Shown: positions 11,777 through 22,186, numbered from the stretch's first letter. The stretch is DNA of 64,000 nt from Macrophomina tecta (GCA_024180945.1 JAKSGN010000033.1:558001-622000); one strand, 5' to 3'. The notes: a model not told the origin generated them from the letters alone. Numbers and translations are program-made.

Positions 11777-14700
11777 CTATCCCCCCTTTTAGGTCCTTCG
11801 GCCCGAAGGATTCCGTGACGTGTATAAGTTCTTGGTAGGTGACCTTCGCTTCCTTCCGTGACTTTCGCTCATCATGCCCAAGGTTTCTTCGACGCAACGT
11901 CGCCACGCGCTCGTCAGTCGCTGCCGATACGAGATGCCTTCCCCCTGCAGCGCTTGTCGTGCCGCTGGTGCGAAGTGTTTCATTAGCTTGGATTCGGGGC
12001 ACTGCAAGCGCTGTTTGTCGAAGAACCGTAAATGCGACTTGGTGGTTTCTCAGCGCGACTGTGTGTCTTCCCCGCTTGTTCTCTGTCCTGGCTGACTTTT
12101 GTAGGGGCGAAAATTGACGCGGAAGTGGAGAAGGTGGAGGATCAGCTGGAGCGCCTTCATGAGGATGAGCGTCAAATTCTGGTGGAGGAGTTAAAACTCC
12201 AGGAGCGTCGTTCCGAGGTGTACGCTCGTCGTCATCGCTTAAAGAAGCAACTCGCTCTTCTTGAGCGTAAGCGGAAGGGGATGTTTGAACGCGAGCTAGC
12301 GTCCATCGAGGAGTTGGAAAAACTCGAAAAGGAGGATCGCGACAGGCGACGTGCAGCTGGCGAGGACGTGCCAACTCCGGAACGTTCTCCGAGTCCTCCT
12401 GTTGTTGCGGGCTCCTCGAATTCTGGAGGTCCTCAGCCTGACTCGGTGGCTGGGATTGCGTTTCCGTCTGGGGCTGAGTTGTGGATGGATCCGTCCTTCT
12501 GGGGCGACCCCGTTTCCGCGGGAGGTCAGGGTTCTGGCGATGGAATTCTGTGACGAGATCTGGGTGTATGTCGTCCTTTGGCACCCACTGGTTGTCTTCA
12601 TTTCCGTAACCCTCCCATTTGACGAGATATTTGAGCTGACGTCCGAACCGCTTGCAGTCTAGGATCTTCTCGACTGGGTACTGGGTTTCTTCGGCGTCAG
12701 GGTTTTCTGGTACAATCTCTTCTTGAGTTTCTGGGATGGTGGCGTTTTCTGGTGCTGGCTCGAGCAATGCCACGTGAAAGGTAGAGTTCATTCGTGTGTT
12801 AGGCAATTTGAGTCGATAAGTGACTTCTCCCAGTTTTTTTGCAATTTCGAATGGACCGATTTTCTTGAAATCCAATTTGTCGCTCGGTCGTTTTGATTTG
12901 ATGTTTTTCGTGAGGAGGTACACTTTATCCCCCCTTTTAAGGTTCGGTGCCGCCTGGTGCCGTCTGTTGTAGTATTTGGACATCATGATTCGTACATATT
13001 CGAGGTCGAGACTGATGGCTTTGTGCAATCCTCTTAGCTGCTCGGCCTTGAGAACACCTTTCTGGGCCAATTTCCTGCTTGGGATGGCTTCTCTATACGC
13101 GTCTGGTTCAAACCCATAGTTGGCAAAGAACGGGGATACGTTGGTTGACTCTTGTTTGGCGCTGTTATAGGCGAATTGTGCCGTGGGCAGCCATGTGGCC
13201 CAGTCATCCTGTGGGTAGTTGATGTAACAGCGGAGATATTGTTCGAGAGTCCGGTTCATCCGTTCTGTCTGGCCGTCGGTTTGCGCGTGTGCCGTTGTAG
13301 AGAGTTTGTTCTTTGCTCCAAGCTGGCGCGTAAGTGTTTGCCAAAATTCCGATCTCATCAGCTTGTCCCTGTCCGAGACCAATACTTCCGGCATTCCGTG
13401 ATCCGCGAAGATGTATCGGAGAAACGTGTAGGCTAGCTGTTCTGCATTCGATGCTTCTAGGTAGGGCAAAAAGCATGCGTACTTCGTGAGTCTGTCGACA
13501 AAGACTAGGATCGAGTCGAATTTGACTCCTGTGAGCGGATCTCTGGACTCTGGTAGCTTCGTGATGAAGTCTAGTGTGATCCATTGCCATGGTCGTTCTG
13601 GTACTTCCAGGGGTTGTAGTTGTCCGTACGGAGCGTGTGTCGCGGCTTTGCTTCGGATGCAAAGGTCGCATTGTGAAACTATACGCTGGACCATTTTTCG
13701 TAATCCTGGAAAGTAGAAGTTTTGCGTGATCCTCTCGGTCGTTCTGTCGATGCCCTGATGTCCATGCGCGGGTGCTACGTGCATGTCCTTGACGAGTGCT
13801 TCTCGCAGTCTTGTCGGGACATAAATTAATCCTTTGAAGAGAAGCATTCCTTCCCTATCTCGAGCAACACGCGGGTCGTCCTCCAGCGCTAAAAGTTCCT
13901 GCGCGAAGGAGTCCTGAGCGTATGCTTCTCGGATTTTCTGATGCCACGGGTTTGACTCGATGCGAAGCATTGGGAAAGATTGTCTGGCAAGGGTGAGCGA
14001 TCCATCGCTTGTCCACTGCAATACTGCAGGTTGCGGCTCGATTCTTCCTTCCATGTAGTCTACCCTTCTGCTGAGCGCGTCAGCGGCGGCGTTGTCTACA
14101 CCTTTTCTGTGCGTGATCTTGAAATTGTAGGATGCCAATTCTTGTGACCAGCGAACCTGTCGTCGGTTCAGCTCCTTGGTCGTGGTGAAGCGTGTGAGAT
14201 TCTGATGGTCGCAATGCACTATCACCTGTTGGTCGGCTCCTTCCAGGTAGTGTCTCCAGTGCTTGAATGCTGAGACGATAGCCAAGAGCTCCTTATCATG
14301 AGTGTCGTAGTTGAGCTCTGCTGGGGTGAACTTTCTTGAGTAGAACGCGATCGGGTGCCATCTGCCTTCCTCGTCAGGCTGGCTGAGACATGCTCCTAGG
14401 GCGAATCCTGACGCATCAGTCTCTACTTCGATCGGTTTGTCGGGATCGTATATCCCCAAGACGGGTGCTTCGCAAAACATCCGTTTCAGCGAATCGAAGG
14501 CTTGTTGCTGATCGTCTCCCCATTGGAAGCCATGCTCCTTCTGAGTGAGTCGCGTTAAAGGTTCCGTGACCTTTGAATAGTTCCAGATGAATTTCCTGTA
14601 GAAGTTCGCGAACCCAAGGAAGGACTGTACTTCCTTGATCGTCTTTGGTACTGGCCATTCTCTGATGGAATCCAGTTTCGAGTCGTCCATACCGACATGT

Positions 14701-16667
14701 CCGGGGGTGATGACAAAGCCTAAGAATTCTGTTCTTTGTACGTGCCACTCGCACTTATCGGGTGCGATGGTCAGGTTCTTGGCTTGGAGGGTTTCTAGGA
14801 CTTTTCTGACATGCTTCTTGTGTTCCTCGAGTGTTTCTGAGAAGATGAGGATATCGTCGAGGTATGCCAGGCAGAAGATGTCTAAGTATTCGCGCAGCGT
14901 GTCGTTGACGAGCGACTGAAAGGTTGCTGGCGCGTTTGTAAGCCCGAATGGCATTACCGTGTACTCGTAGAGTCCTAGCCTCGTTCTGAAGGCTGTCTTC
15001 CATTCTTCCCCTTCTTTGATCCTAACCAGGTGATATCCGTCCCTGAGGTCCAGTTTCGTGAAGTACTTTGCATTCCCTAACTTGTCCTGGAGCTCATCGA
15101 TGCGTGGGAGCGGGTATCGGTTCTTGATCGTGATGTCGTTGAGTTGTCGATAGTCGACGCAGAGGCGTAGCTTGCCATTCTTCTTGGGGACGAAGAGGAT
15201 CGGATATCCGGCTGATGACGTTGATGGTCGAACGTATCCTCGTTCGAGGTTCTTCTCGATGTATTCCTTCAAAGCCTCCATTTCCTTCTTCGATAAGGAG
15301 TAGATAGGCTTGTAAGCCGGTTTCGTTCCTGGCTTGAGCGGAATCTCGTGGTCCCATGGTTGATGTTTGGGCAAGTCTCCTTTTCCTCTTTCTTGGCAAA
15401 CGGCAACTAAGTCCCAATACTCTTCGGGTACCGTTTCCATTTCTGGTATTGGAGGTGTTCCTTGTGGTTGCTGCCACATCTCCAAACTGCCGTGTTGTCC
15501 TCCTTTGATCCTCGCAGGATCATCTCCTCCGATGGGAGTTGGACAGTCCTCATCCCTTGGCCTTTCCCGTTGGGCCCTGGCCAATGCTCTTTGTTGCACC
15601 GCCGGTGAGGGTTTGATGTACATGAGGCAGACCTGTTGTCCTTGGCGTCGCATACGCCTGAATGCCTCTCCTGAGATTGTCTGGACGTCTACGGGAGGTT
15701 CCAGGGCTGCCAATTGCTTCCGCGAAGCCTTACTCTTGGCCTTACGCTTTTTCCGCGTAGTCCTTCGTGATAAGTGTTGTACCTGAATTTCGGGAATACT
15801 TGACTCGGTAGGGCTTACTCCGCTTGAGGCGCTGCATTTTACCGAGGAGGCGGCGTCTCGTACGCTGCAGTCCTGGTCCTGTCTTAGGCCTTCCTCAAGG
15901 TTGCCGTTGATGCTGCCGTCACTGGGCCTTACGCCATCGTTTGAGTCTTGCGTTTCTTCTGATGATTCGAGGGTATCGTTTCGCTCAGTAGGGCTTATTC
16001 CTGCGATAGGGTTGCATTTTACCAAGGAGGCTTCGCCTTCTGCGTCGCAGTCCTGGTTCTGACTTACACCACTATCGGAGTCGCCTACACAGTTGCCACA
16101 TTCAGGCCTTACACTGGCTACTTCCCGTTTCATGCTGAAGATGTATCCTTGGAAGATGTCTAGCAGTTCCTGTTTGATGTTCTTATAACTGCTTTCTGGG
16201 TTCTCGATGATGTCCCAAATATCCTGTCGTAGGAAGAGTGTATCGCTCGCCCAGTCGATGAGGGGGTTGCGAGTCCTGAGCCAAGGCATTCCGAGGATAA
16301 CGTCGTGTCCCGGGATCCTTTGGACATCAAGGGTGACCCAATCGGTGTGTCCGTTGATTTCTAGTGAGACTTCTTCTGTTTCGATGCGCACCCATCCTCC
16401 TCCGTAGTCGGCGTTTCTTCCGTCGAATCCGCTGAGAGAGTAGGGTTCTTTCTTTTTTCGATAAGGGATGTTCAGTTCTTGTACTAGCTCGTTGTGGATG
16501 AAGTCTCCGCTTGATCCACTGTCGACTAGTATCGAGATCGTGCGTCCTCGCAGGACTCCGGTGATCTTGAATTGCCCCCAAAGTTTCTTTCCAGTGAGAG
16601 TTTCCGTTTCCGATGTGCGTGATACCATGTGAAGGGACCTAGACTGTGGCCCCTGGGTCGATCCCAA
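11610..16667 (-). CDS. pol: Pol polyprotein (protease, RT, RNase H, integrase, chromodomain)
   Basis: An open frame of about 1685 codons, entered by -1 frameshifting from gag (see 16682-16691), so the listed 5' end is only the first start-like codon and the frame is already open upstream. In order: aspartic protease (ILVDSGSSGDFI, about residue 46), reverse transcriptase (LDLRDGYHLVRI, MPFGLTNAPATF, catalytic YLDD near residue 600), RNase H (VETDASGFALGA, DKELLAIV), integrase with an HHCC zinc finger (HGHQGIDRT to CDLCIRSKA) and DDE core (ITLDFITKLP, VLVSDRDK, TERMNRTLEQYL), then a chromodomain (VEKILDCKRF, YLVKWEGYGNEDNQWVPKDD) ending near 12550. The last 310 or so residues are low-complexity, lie opposite the antisense gene and end in a poly-Asp run inside the 3' LTR. 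Their coding value for Pol is doubtful. Confidence 0.95.
11777..11791 (-). promoter_or_regulatory. Polypurine tract of the retrotransposon
   Basis: In element orientation it reads TAAAAGGGGGGATAG and abuts the TGTTAC start of the 3' LTR. That is the position and composition required for plus-strand DNA priming. Confidence 0.85.
11874..12553 (+). CDS. Antisense Zn2Cys6-like/coiled-coil protein inside the retrotransposon
   Basis: This is a spliced gene running opposite to pol. Exon 1 is 11874-12060 and exon 2 is 12105-12553. The 44-nt intron has a GTGTGT donor, a CTGAC branch site and a TTTTGTAG acceptor, and splits a Trp codon. The product is 211 residues. Residues about 24-54 hold six cysteines spaced C-x2-C-x6-C-x8-C-x2-C-x6-C, the spacing of Gal4-type Zn2Cys6 clusters. 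They are followed by an unbroken charged heptad-like stretch (EKVEDQLERLHEDERQ through ELEKLEKEDRDRRR) predicted to form a coiled coil, then a Pro/Ser/Gly-rich tail. The stop codon falls opposite the end of the pol chromodomain. A TATA-like TGTATAAG lies 46-53 bp before the ATG, just past the LTR, so the LTR may act as a bidirectional promoter. DNA binding is inference. I recall similar Cys-rich plus coiled-coil frames in fungal gypsy elements but cannot name a family. Confidence 0.7.
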
Positions 16668-16681
16668 TGCCGTAGGGCCGT

Positions 16682-16691
16682 CTAGTTTTTT
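16682..16691 (-). promoter_or_regulatory. Gag-Pol -1 ribosomal frameshift site
   Basis: In gag frame the last codons are CCA AAA AAC TAG, giving the heptamer A-AAA-AAC (16691-16685) immediately before the gag stop (16684-16682). Slipping back one base enters the pol frame (AAA AAA CTA GAC). About seven bases after the stop region begins a possible stem: GGCCC pairing with GGGCC, enclosing a GGG/CCC hairpin. The heptamer type and spacing match known retroviral sites; the fold is judged by eye. Confidence 0.85.
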
Positions 16692-18499
16692 GGCTTCGGA
16701 TAGCCGTAGACTTCACTGTGCATGTAGTCTTCCCATTCGTTGACTTGAAGGTATGCTTGTTTCCAGTTGGTCCATTTATTGGTGCGCAACTGTTTTCGCT
16801 GGTAGACTATGTCCTTTCGCACCTGGTATCGGAAGGTTGGCATGTTGAGTTTCTCGTCCGGTATCCACTGGAGTGTGTGGTTCTGGATGGTTGCCGTGCC
16901 ATGCTGACAAAGAATCCTTGCTAACTCTCGGAGGGAGTCGTAGTCTGCTTGCTGTCGAGCAGTCATTCCTTGATGATGGAGCGTCACGAGTGCGGTTTCC
17001 TTTGTGACGATGAGTTCGTACTTCTTTCCATCTTGCTCGATTCGGGTTTCCCAGAGGGTCCCTTGGCGCCATGTCCACAGCACCGTGAGGGCCAATCCTC
17101 TCTCGTGGGGAATCCAGATTACCTGGGCGAGTTGATCGTTCTCGTCCGTCATTTCTGCGCTAATCCCGTACTTGGCTGCAAGGCGCTCGAGTTCCGGAAG
17201 GGTTGTGGGGTCCGGCACAGCTTCTGCTTCGCTGTCCGTTGAGTCGTATAGTTCTCCGGTTTCGCTGTTCGCGAGCTCCTCGTCCAAGGGGAAGCTGTTA
17301 ATAATATCGTCGGTCTCGATGACTTCTTCGTTCCTAGTCATCATACCGAATTGTCGCGGTTCGTGGGGGTACCATCCCGATATGTCTTTGCTGCTTTGGT
17401 GCATCTGGCAGTCATCGTCGTAGCAGGCTGTCCAGTGCAGCGTATCATGGTTGTCTTGGCGGGATGCGACCGATGCTTCGCGCTGAGCGCTCGAGGTCTG
17501 CTTTCCATCCTTCTTGTTTCGAGGGTTCTGCGGACACTTGGGAGAAAAGTGTTTGTCACTGCCGCAGGTGATGCAGAGTCGATCCTTGTAGCGCTGTTTC
17601 TGTTCGTCCGTCCAGTTCGGATTAGGTCCTTTGGGCTTCTTGTTGCTGTTTCGACCCTTATTTCCTTTCTTATCATCTTGACGGTTGGCGGCGTCGAGGG
17701 CCATAGCGTCTCCGCCTTCGAGGGTTGTTCTTTCACGGCGAGGCTTCGAGGTGTTGGCTTGTCGAGAACCCATTTTCCATTCGTACATGCGACCGTCGAT
17801 CTGAGACGCAAGGTCTACCATCTTCTGGAAGGTGGATGGGTATTCGTGGGTAATCATGTTCTTCTTGACTTCTTCCTTCAGGCCTTTGTAGAAGAGGTCG
17901 CGGAAAGTCTCGTCTGACCATTCGAGGTAGGCTGCAAGCTGTTGAAACTTGGTTGCGTAGACAGCTACAGACCCTAGTTGTTTAACGGTCATGATATCGT
18001 TAGAGGCTTTGCGGACTTCATCCCGATCGTTGAAAGTGGCCCTAAGGTTGTCTGCGAATCCCGTGTAGGTGCCGAAGATTTCCTTGGTCTTTTCTCGTCT
18101 CTTCTCGAGAGAGTGTTCGTTGGCTAGGTGGTCGCGAAGGTATGGTTCCATCCATGCCTCTGCCGTTCCTCTGAGGTAGGTTGATGCGAAGAGTACTTCC
18201 TCGGCGTCGCTGTCGAATTGCGCTTGATTGAACTGGAGGTAGCGTTGCATCTGGAGTAGGAATGATTGAAGCTTCTTCCTGTCCCCATCGAACTTCTCGG
18301 GTGCCGCTACTTTAACCTTAGTAGCGCTCCGCTTTGTCGTGTGCTCGATCAGTCGAGCGTTCTGAGTCTTCAGCTCCTCGATGAGCTGCAAGAGCTCAGC
18401 TCTGGTGGGCTCCGTTTGCTGTGCGGGCTGAGCTGGCCCCTGGACACCCTGAACCTGACCCTCGGCCGGGTCGACCTCCATCTGAGATCCTGGTGCCAT
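16682..18499 (-). CDS. gag: Gag polyprotein with CCHC zinc knuckle
   Basis: 605 residues from the ATG at 18499. An N-terminal Pro/Gln-rich stretch leads into a Ty3-type capsid region (APEKFDGDRKKLQSFLLQM, FASTYLRGTAEAWMEPYL, FADNLRATFNDRDE, FQQLAAYLEWSDE). One CCHC nucleocapsid knuckle, CITCGSDKHFSPKC (C-x2-C-x4-H-x4-C), lies near residue 315. A further 270 residues follow the knuckle, which is long for a Gag. The stop follows the A-AAA-AAC slip site directly, so most ribosomes make Gag alone and a minority make Gag-Pol. The frame is intact. Confidence 0.95.
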   Translation of the reverse strand: MAPGSQMEVDPAEGQVQGVQGPAQPAQQTEPTRAELLQLIEELKTQNARLIEHTTKRSATKVKVAAPEKFDGDRKKLQSFLLQMQRYLQFNQAQFDSDAEEVLFASTYLRGTAEAWMEPYLRDHLANEHSLEKRREKTKEIFGTYTGFADNLRATFNDRDEVRKASNDIMTVKQLGSVAVYATKFQQLAAYLEWSDETFRDLFYKGLKEEVKKNMITHEYPSTFQKMVDLASQIDGRMYEWKMGSRQANTSKPRRERTTLEGGDAMALDAANRQDDKKGNKGRNSNKKPKGPNPNWTDEQKQRYKDRLCITCGSDKHFSPKCPQNPRNKKDGKQTSSAQREASVASRQDNHDTLHWTACYDDDCQMHQSSKDISGWYPHEPRQFGMMTRNEEVIETDDIINSFPLDEELANSETGELYDSTDSEAEAVPDPTTLPELERLAAKYGISAEMTDENDQLAQVIWIPHERGLALTVLWTWRQGTLWETRIEQDGKKYELIVTKETALVTLHHQGMTARQQADYDSLRELARILCQHGTATIQNHTLQWIPDEKLNMPTFRYQVRKDIVYQRKQLRTNKWTNWKQAYLQVNEWEDYMHSEVYGYPKPKN

Positions 18500-18580
18500 T
18501 GCTGTTTCCTAAACTCGTTAGGGGGTGATACCTTACCCGATGAGACTTGATCTCGGAACCTTCCTCTCCTTGCAAGGATG

Positions 18581-18590
18581 GTGGTCAAAG
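18581..18590 (-). promoter_or_regulatory. Primer-binding site, possibly self-primed
   Basis: Immediately after the 5' LTR the element reads CTTTGACCAC. It does not start with TGG as a tRNA-3'-end-primed site would. Eight bases (TTGACCAC) are complementary to GTGGTCAA inside the LTR (18775-18768), 36 nt after the first base of TATATAAA (from 18811), where the transcript is expected to begin. This resembles the self-priming of Tf1/sushi elements. Confidence 0.5.
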
Positions 18591-19079
18591 TGTAACGAGC
18601 GGGCCTCTGCCTCTAAGGATCCAAACACCGAAGAGGGAGAAAACCTGTCGAGGGGGTTTTCCTTGAGTGGGTACAAGAAGAGGGTGAGAGCAAGTCGAAC
18701 ACGTGACAAGACTGAGCACTGCGTGCGAAGGCCGTGTTACTAACAATGTGCTGAATTGTTATTGAAGTTGACCACGAAGGTCAAAGCTATCTAAGGAGTG
18801 TGGTTTATATACAAGTAGGAAAGTGTATACAATCTAGTTTCTGATCCGTCTGCTCTGTCCCTCGGGAGGGCGGTGACCTTGGGAGCAGACAGAGTAGCTT
18901 GTCCTGCTCTGGGTGCTCTGTGGTGTTCCGGTCCGAGCGCCTTCGGAGCAGTGAGAGCACTATCTTGGCGTCACGTGCTTCACGTGAGCGCGCGTGGGTC
19001 CTTTCCACGCCGCACCCGAGCTCCCCACTTACTACCTCATCCTGCTGTTCCCTAACCCTGTGGAGGCTGCGCCGTAACA
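18591..19079 (-). repeat. 5' LTR of the chromovirus (489 bp)
   Basis: It starts TGTTACGG and ends CGTTACA in element orientation. It contains a TATA box, TATATAAA, at 18811-18804. It appears identical to the 3' LTR apart from lacking the 124-bp segment found there. Confidence 0.95.
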
Positions 19080-19084
19080 TCTGT

Positions 19085-19726
19085 TCGGAAACTCGCGAGT
19101 AGAGGATATTTTTCTACAATTACCAGCCCATCTGGGACGACAGTCGAGCATTCGACATTCACACAAAATCTGCCTGTCTTAATCCCAGTTTTCTTTATGC
19201 AGGGATTTTTTTTTTTTTTTTTTTGGTTCGTAGAGCTCGCCACTCATAGAACCATTAGTCCGAAGAGAACAGCGCGGAACAGTGTGTGATCCGTGGCATT
19301 TACAAGGTCTCAAAGGGCCTGGTGGGCAGATTGTCCTGGCCAGTGCAGAGACAGTCAAGCCAGATGTACGACGCTCGAGTTGTTGATGGCACGCGAAAGA
19401 TACCGTCAATATTTCTTAGTAGCGATTCCAGAGCATTTGTCCTCTCGGAAGCGCGATATAGTGGCCGCAGGTGCATTTTCACGTCAAATGCAAACACTGA
19501 TGTAGTTCTCAATATGCAGGCACCGCCGAGTCCGTGCTCGCGGTGTGCATTGAAAGCACGAAATCACGCTCACTTCAGCTCAGCGCACGGCAGGAGGATC
19601 ATGGCATCAAGAGTTTTCCATTCAGTAGCAGACATGCCCATGCAAAACCATCACCTCGGGCCCTTCACACACCATCCCGACCGCAGCAGCCCAAGTTTTG
19701 TGCACCAAAGTCCCATCACACGCATT
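19085..19726. other. Flank between retrotransposon and secreted-protein gene
   Basis: No gene is supported. A T-run lies at 19207-19224. A minus-strand frame at 19300-19512 contains YIWLDCLCTGQ, which faintly resembles the HET-domain core box, but nothing around it supports a HET domain. Confidence 0.4.
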
Positions 19727-20122
19727 CTAGTCAACGCGCCCGTTGCTGCAGTTGATGGTGAGGCCGGTGCACGCGTGCAGCGCCTGGGTCATGTCGTTGA
19801 GGGAGCAGAAGGCCGAGGTCTTGAAGCGGTAGAGGCCGGTGTCGAGGCCGTTGCGCTCGCAGCCCCAGTCCGTCACCACGCCGCAGCGGCCGCGGATGTT
19901 GTCGAGGCAGCCGCCGCCGCACTGCTTGTTGTAGGCGGAGTCGTTGTCGATGTTTACCGCCCACCTCTTGATCGCGCCGTCCTCGGCGAGGCAGACGTTC
20001 GTGCGGCGGGCGAGGGCGTTGATGTGGTCGCCAGAGGTTTCGGAGCCGGAGGGGACGGGCGTGGCGAGGGCGGTGAAGCCGGTGAGGGAGAGGAGGGAGA
20101 CGAGGACGGTGGTGGCGTGCAT
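19727..20122 (-). CDS. Small secreted 8-cysteine protein, paralogue A
   Basis: A single exon of 131 residues. A signal peptide (MHATTVLVSLLSLTGFTALA) is followed by a short pro-region ending at a Kex2-type dibasic site (ALARR). The mature part of about 91 residues has eight cysteines, including the core QCGGGCLDNIRGRC and WGC. A TATAAG at 20264-20259 is suitably placed upstream. The closest relative visible is the gene at 22187, which is inverted relative to it and shares the core. Small size, signal, Kex2 site and even cysteine number are those of fungal effector or antimicrobial-type proteins. I recognise no named family, and the function is inference only. Confidence 0.82.
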   Translation of the reverse strand: MHATTVLVSLLSLTGFTALATPVPSGSETSGDHINALARRTNVCLAEDGAIKRWAVNIDNDSAYNKQCGGGCLDNIRGRCGVVTDWGCERNGLDTGLYRFKTSAFCSLNDMTQALHACTGLTINCSNGRVD

Positions 20123-22101
20123 TTTCGGAGTGTTGTTTTGGTGGTCTTTTGTTGGAGGTTTGGAGAGGAAGAGTGGTAGATGTGATGTGTTGTGGAGGCT
20201 GAACTGCTGAATGCTGCTGTTGGGTTGAACACAAGTTATGGGCAGGGCGATGCCTCTACTTATACTTGGACTCTGTGGCAACTCAAGTCTCAATTGGCGT
20301 CGTTATTATGACATTTCCCTTTGACCATACCATTCTGAAGTGCTCGTGTTAGTGGATCAACTCTTGTCATTCCCTTTCGACCACGGTCCGGAACGGAGAG
20401 GGATCCTGAAGGAAGCAGAGGTCCACTTGCTCGTATGTTCATGACGAGGAAGCCCCGTGGGGGCTGGAGTCAGAGACATCTTCCTGATGGTCGTTCAGGT
20501 CATGGCGTTGCTCGAGCGCCGCCTTGGTCCGGAATTGGTGCTTGACTCAGCACCTTTGCCGAGGCCGGAGAGCCCTGCAGACACTGACGATCTCTTTCAG
20601 AACGTCGTGTTTTTTGCCCGGCGCCGTCAGTTGGTTCTTCTATCCGCCACAATGGGTTCCAACGAGTCCTGGAAGGAAGCGTGTGGCAAAAAAAGGCCCA
20701 TTGACTCTTTTTGCTATGGGGTGTTCACTTTGAATAGGCTGTGCGCTTCTACGCAGACTGCAGAAGTAATTCTCCCTGTTACCGGAGAGGGAGATGCATT
20801 GAAAAACAGCACTGCATACTCGTGTTGCCATGAGGCTGCGGAGAGCCCGGGCAGGTATGGAGTGGAGCGCCGAAGGATGTCTTGCAGGCTGCTACCATGT
20901 CTTATTTGGGCCAATATACTACACATTTTGCATATAGCCATAATGGATTTTGTTTTACCGAGGCGCATCGAGTAAGGTCCCTACCATCTCCTGGTCTCGC
21001 TTGTAGACTTAGCTCCGATGTTGGTGGAGCAAAAAGAGTACCCGCTCTGGAAGACACAGCGCGTAGCTGTGGCAGGATCTGGACCACAGCCAGGACTCTG
21101 GCCATTGCTCGCCACCTGCATCACAGTGCATCCCAAGGTCAGCTAAAGTTTGCTAAAGCCAACAGCAGCGTCACCTCCCCATCGCCATTCCTAAACAAAT
21201 TGGCCATTTGCTAGCAATGATTGGATTAAAATTCTTCGGACTCGTGCGGTCCAGGGCAATGGACCAAGAGTTGGACCATAATCTGCCGACCCCTTCTCTG
21301 GCACTCGTTCGGGAGCAGTATGTCCACCGTTGTGGGGGCCAAAGCTTCCGTGCGCTCGGACGCGGCGCAGGCGAACCGAAATGCCAAAGCCTCTCTGCTC
21401 GAAATGGCAGTATAATAACCCCCATAGTGGAGTATTCTCTCCAGATTGGGACAGGAAGGAGGACCCGAAGGAGCACGCACCGCGCTTCGCGTGGAAATAC
21501 ATAGCCAACACGGCCGTCGAGGATGAAACGTGCACCAGAGCCCCGGATATGCACAAGATCAGCGCAGGATTCGGGGGGGGCAAAAGTGGCTGAGGAACGG
21601 TCCGCCCCAAAGCCGTTTTTCTTTTTCAGCCCCACATCCTAGGCAGCCGCTTTTTCGGCCCCCATTTACACAGACGTTTCTTCAGATTTGGAGCCTTCGT
21701 CCGTGCGCTCGCCGGAAACTACCGCTGTGGAAGCAGAAGCGGGAAAGATGAACATCGTATGCACAGTCTTAGGGCTTCGGACCTCGCATGACATCGCTGT
21801 GTATACTCTTCGACCGCTTTCAACACCAACATTATGGGCCCGTTCTGCGTAGGCGATTCACCGCGGTTCCAGTCGGAATGACGGCAATGACATGGGCTTT
21901 GGATGTCTCTAGTTGGGGGCCCAACAGCACCAAGAACTATATACAGCGGCCCCGACTTGATCTCTGCTCTCAGCATCTAGCTCCAGCACTCAAACTCCAA
22001 ATCTCTGGTGCGGCCTTCAGAAACCATTCTCCAATTGCGAAGCTCCAGCAAGCCAAGAGCCCCAGCCCTTTCCCGATTCTACCCAAACCGCTCTCGACGA
22101 G
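20123..22101. other. Intergenic between the inverted secreted-protein pair
   Basis: About 2 kb without a gene I can support; it contains the upstream regions of both secreted-protein genes. A TATATA at 21938-21943 serves the right-hand gene. Frames at 20457-20975 and 21171-21635 have no recognisable motif. Confidence 0.5.
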
Positions 22102-22186
22102 GTAAGAAGCCACAAGCGCGGAACGTCGCCCGACCACGAGCGTGTCTGACGAATCCCTCCAGCCAGCTACCTACACACGCCGCACC

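Larger units (their letters stand above)
11164..19079 (-). mobile_element. Chromovirus-type Ty3/gypsy LTR retrotransposon, complete
   Basis: This is a 7.9-kb element on the minus strand. It is flanked by the 5-bp target duplication TCTGT (11159-11163 and 19080-19084). Both LTRs begin TGTTAC and end GTTACA in element orientation. The order is 5' LTR (18591-19079), primer-binding site, gag, pol, polypurine tract, 3' LTR (11164-11776). Pol has protease, reverse transcriptase, RNase H, integrase and a C-terminal chromodomain, which places it in the chromovirus branch. The LTRs look base-for-base identical except for one 124-bp length difference, and gag and pol are fully open, so the insertion is recent. 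An extra spliced gene lies on the opposite strand near the 3' end. The element sits between the disrupted HET gene and a gene-poor stretch and does not visibly interrupt a coding region. Confidence 0.96.

Noticed and set aside
19300..19512. Minus-strand frame containing YIWLDCLCTGQ, similar to the HET core box, next to the retrotransposon
   Set aside because: The similarity is limited to about ten residues; none of the flanking HET motifs are present and no extension in any frame supports a domain.
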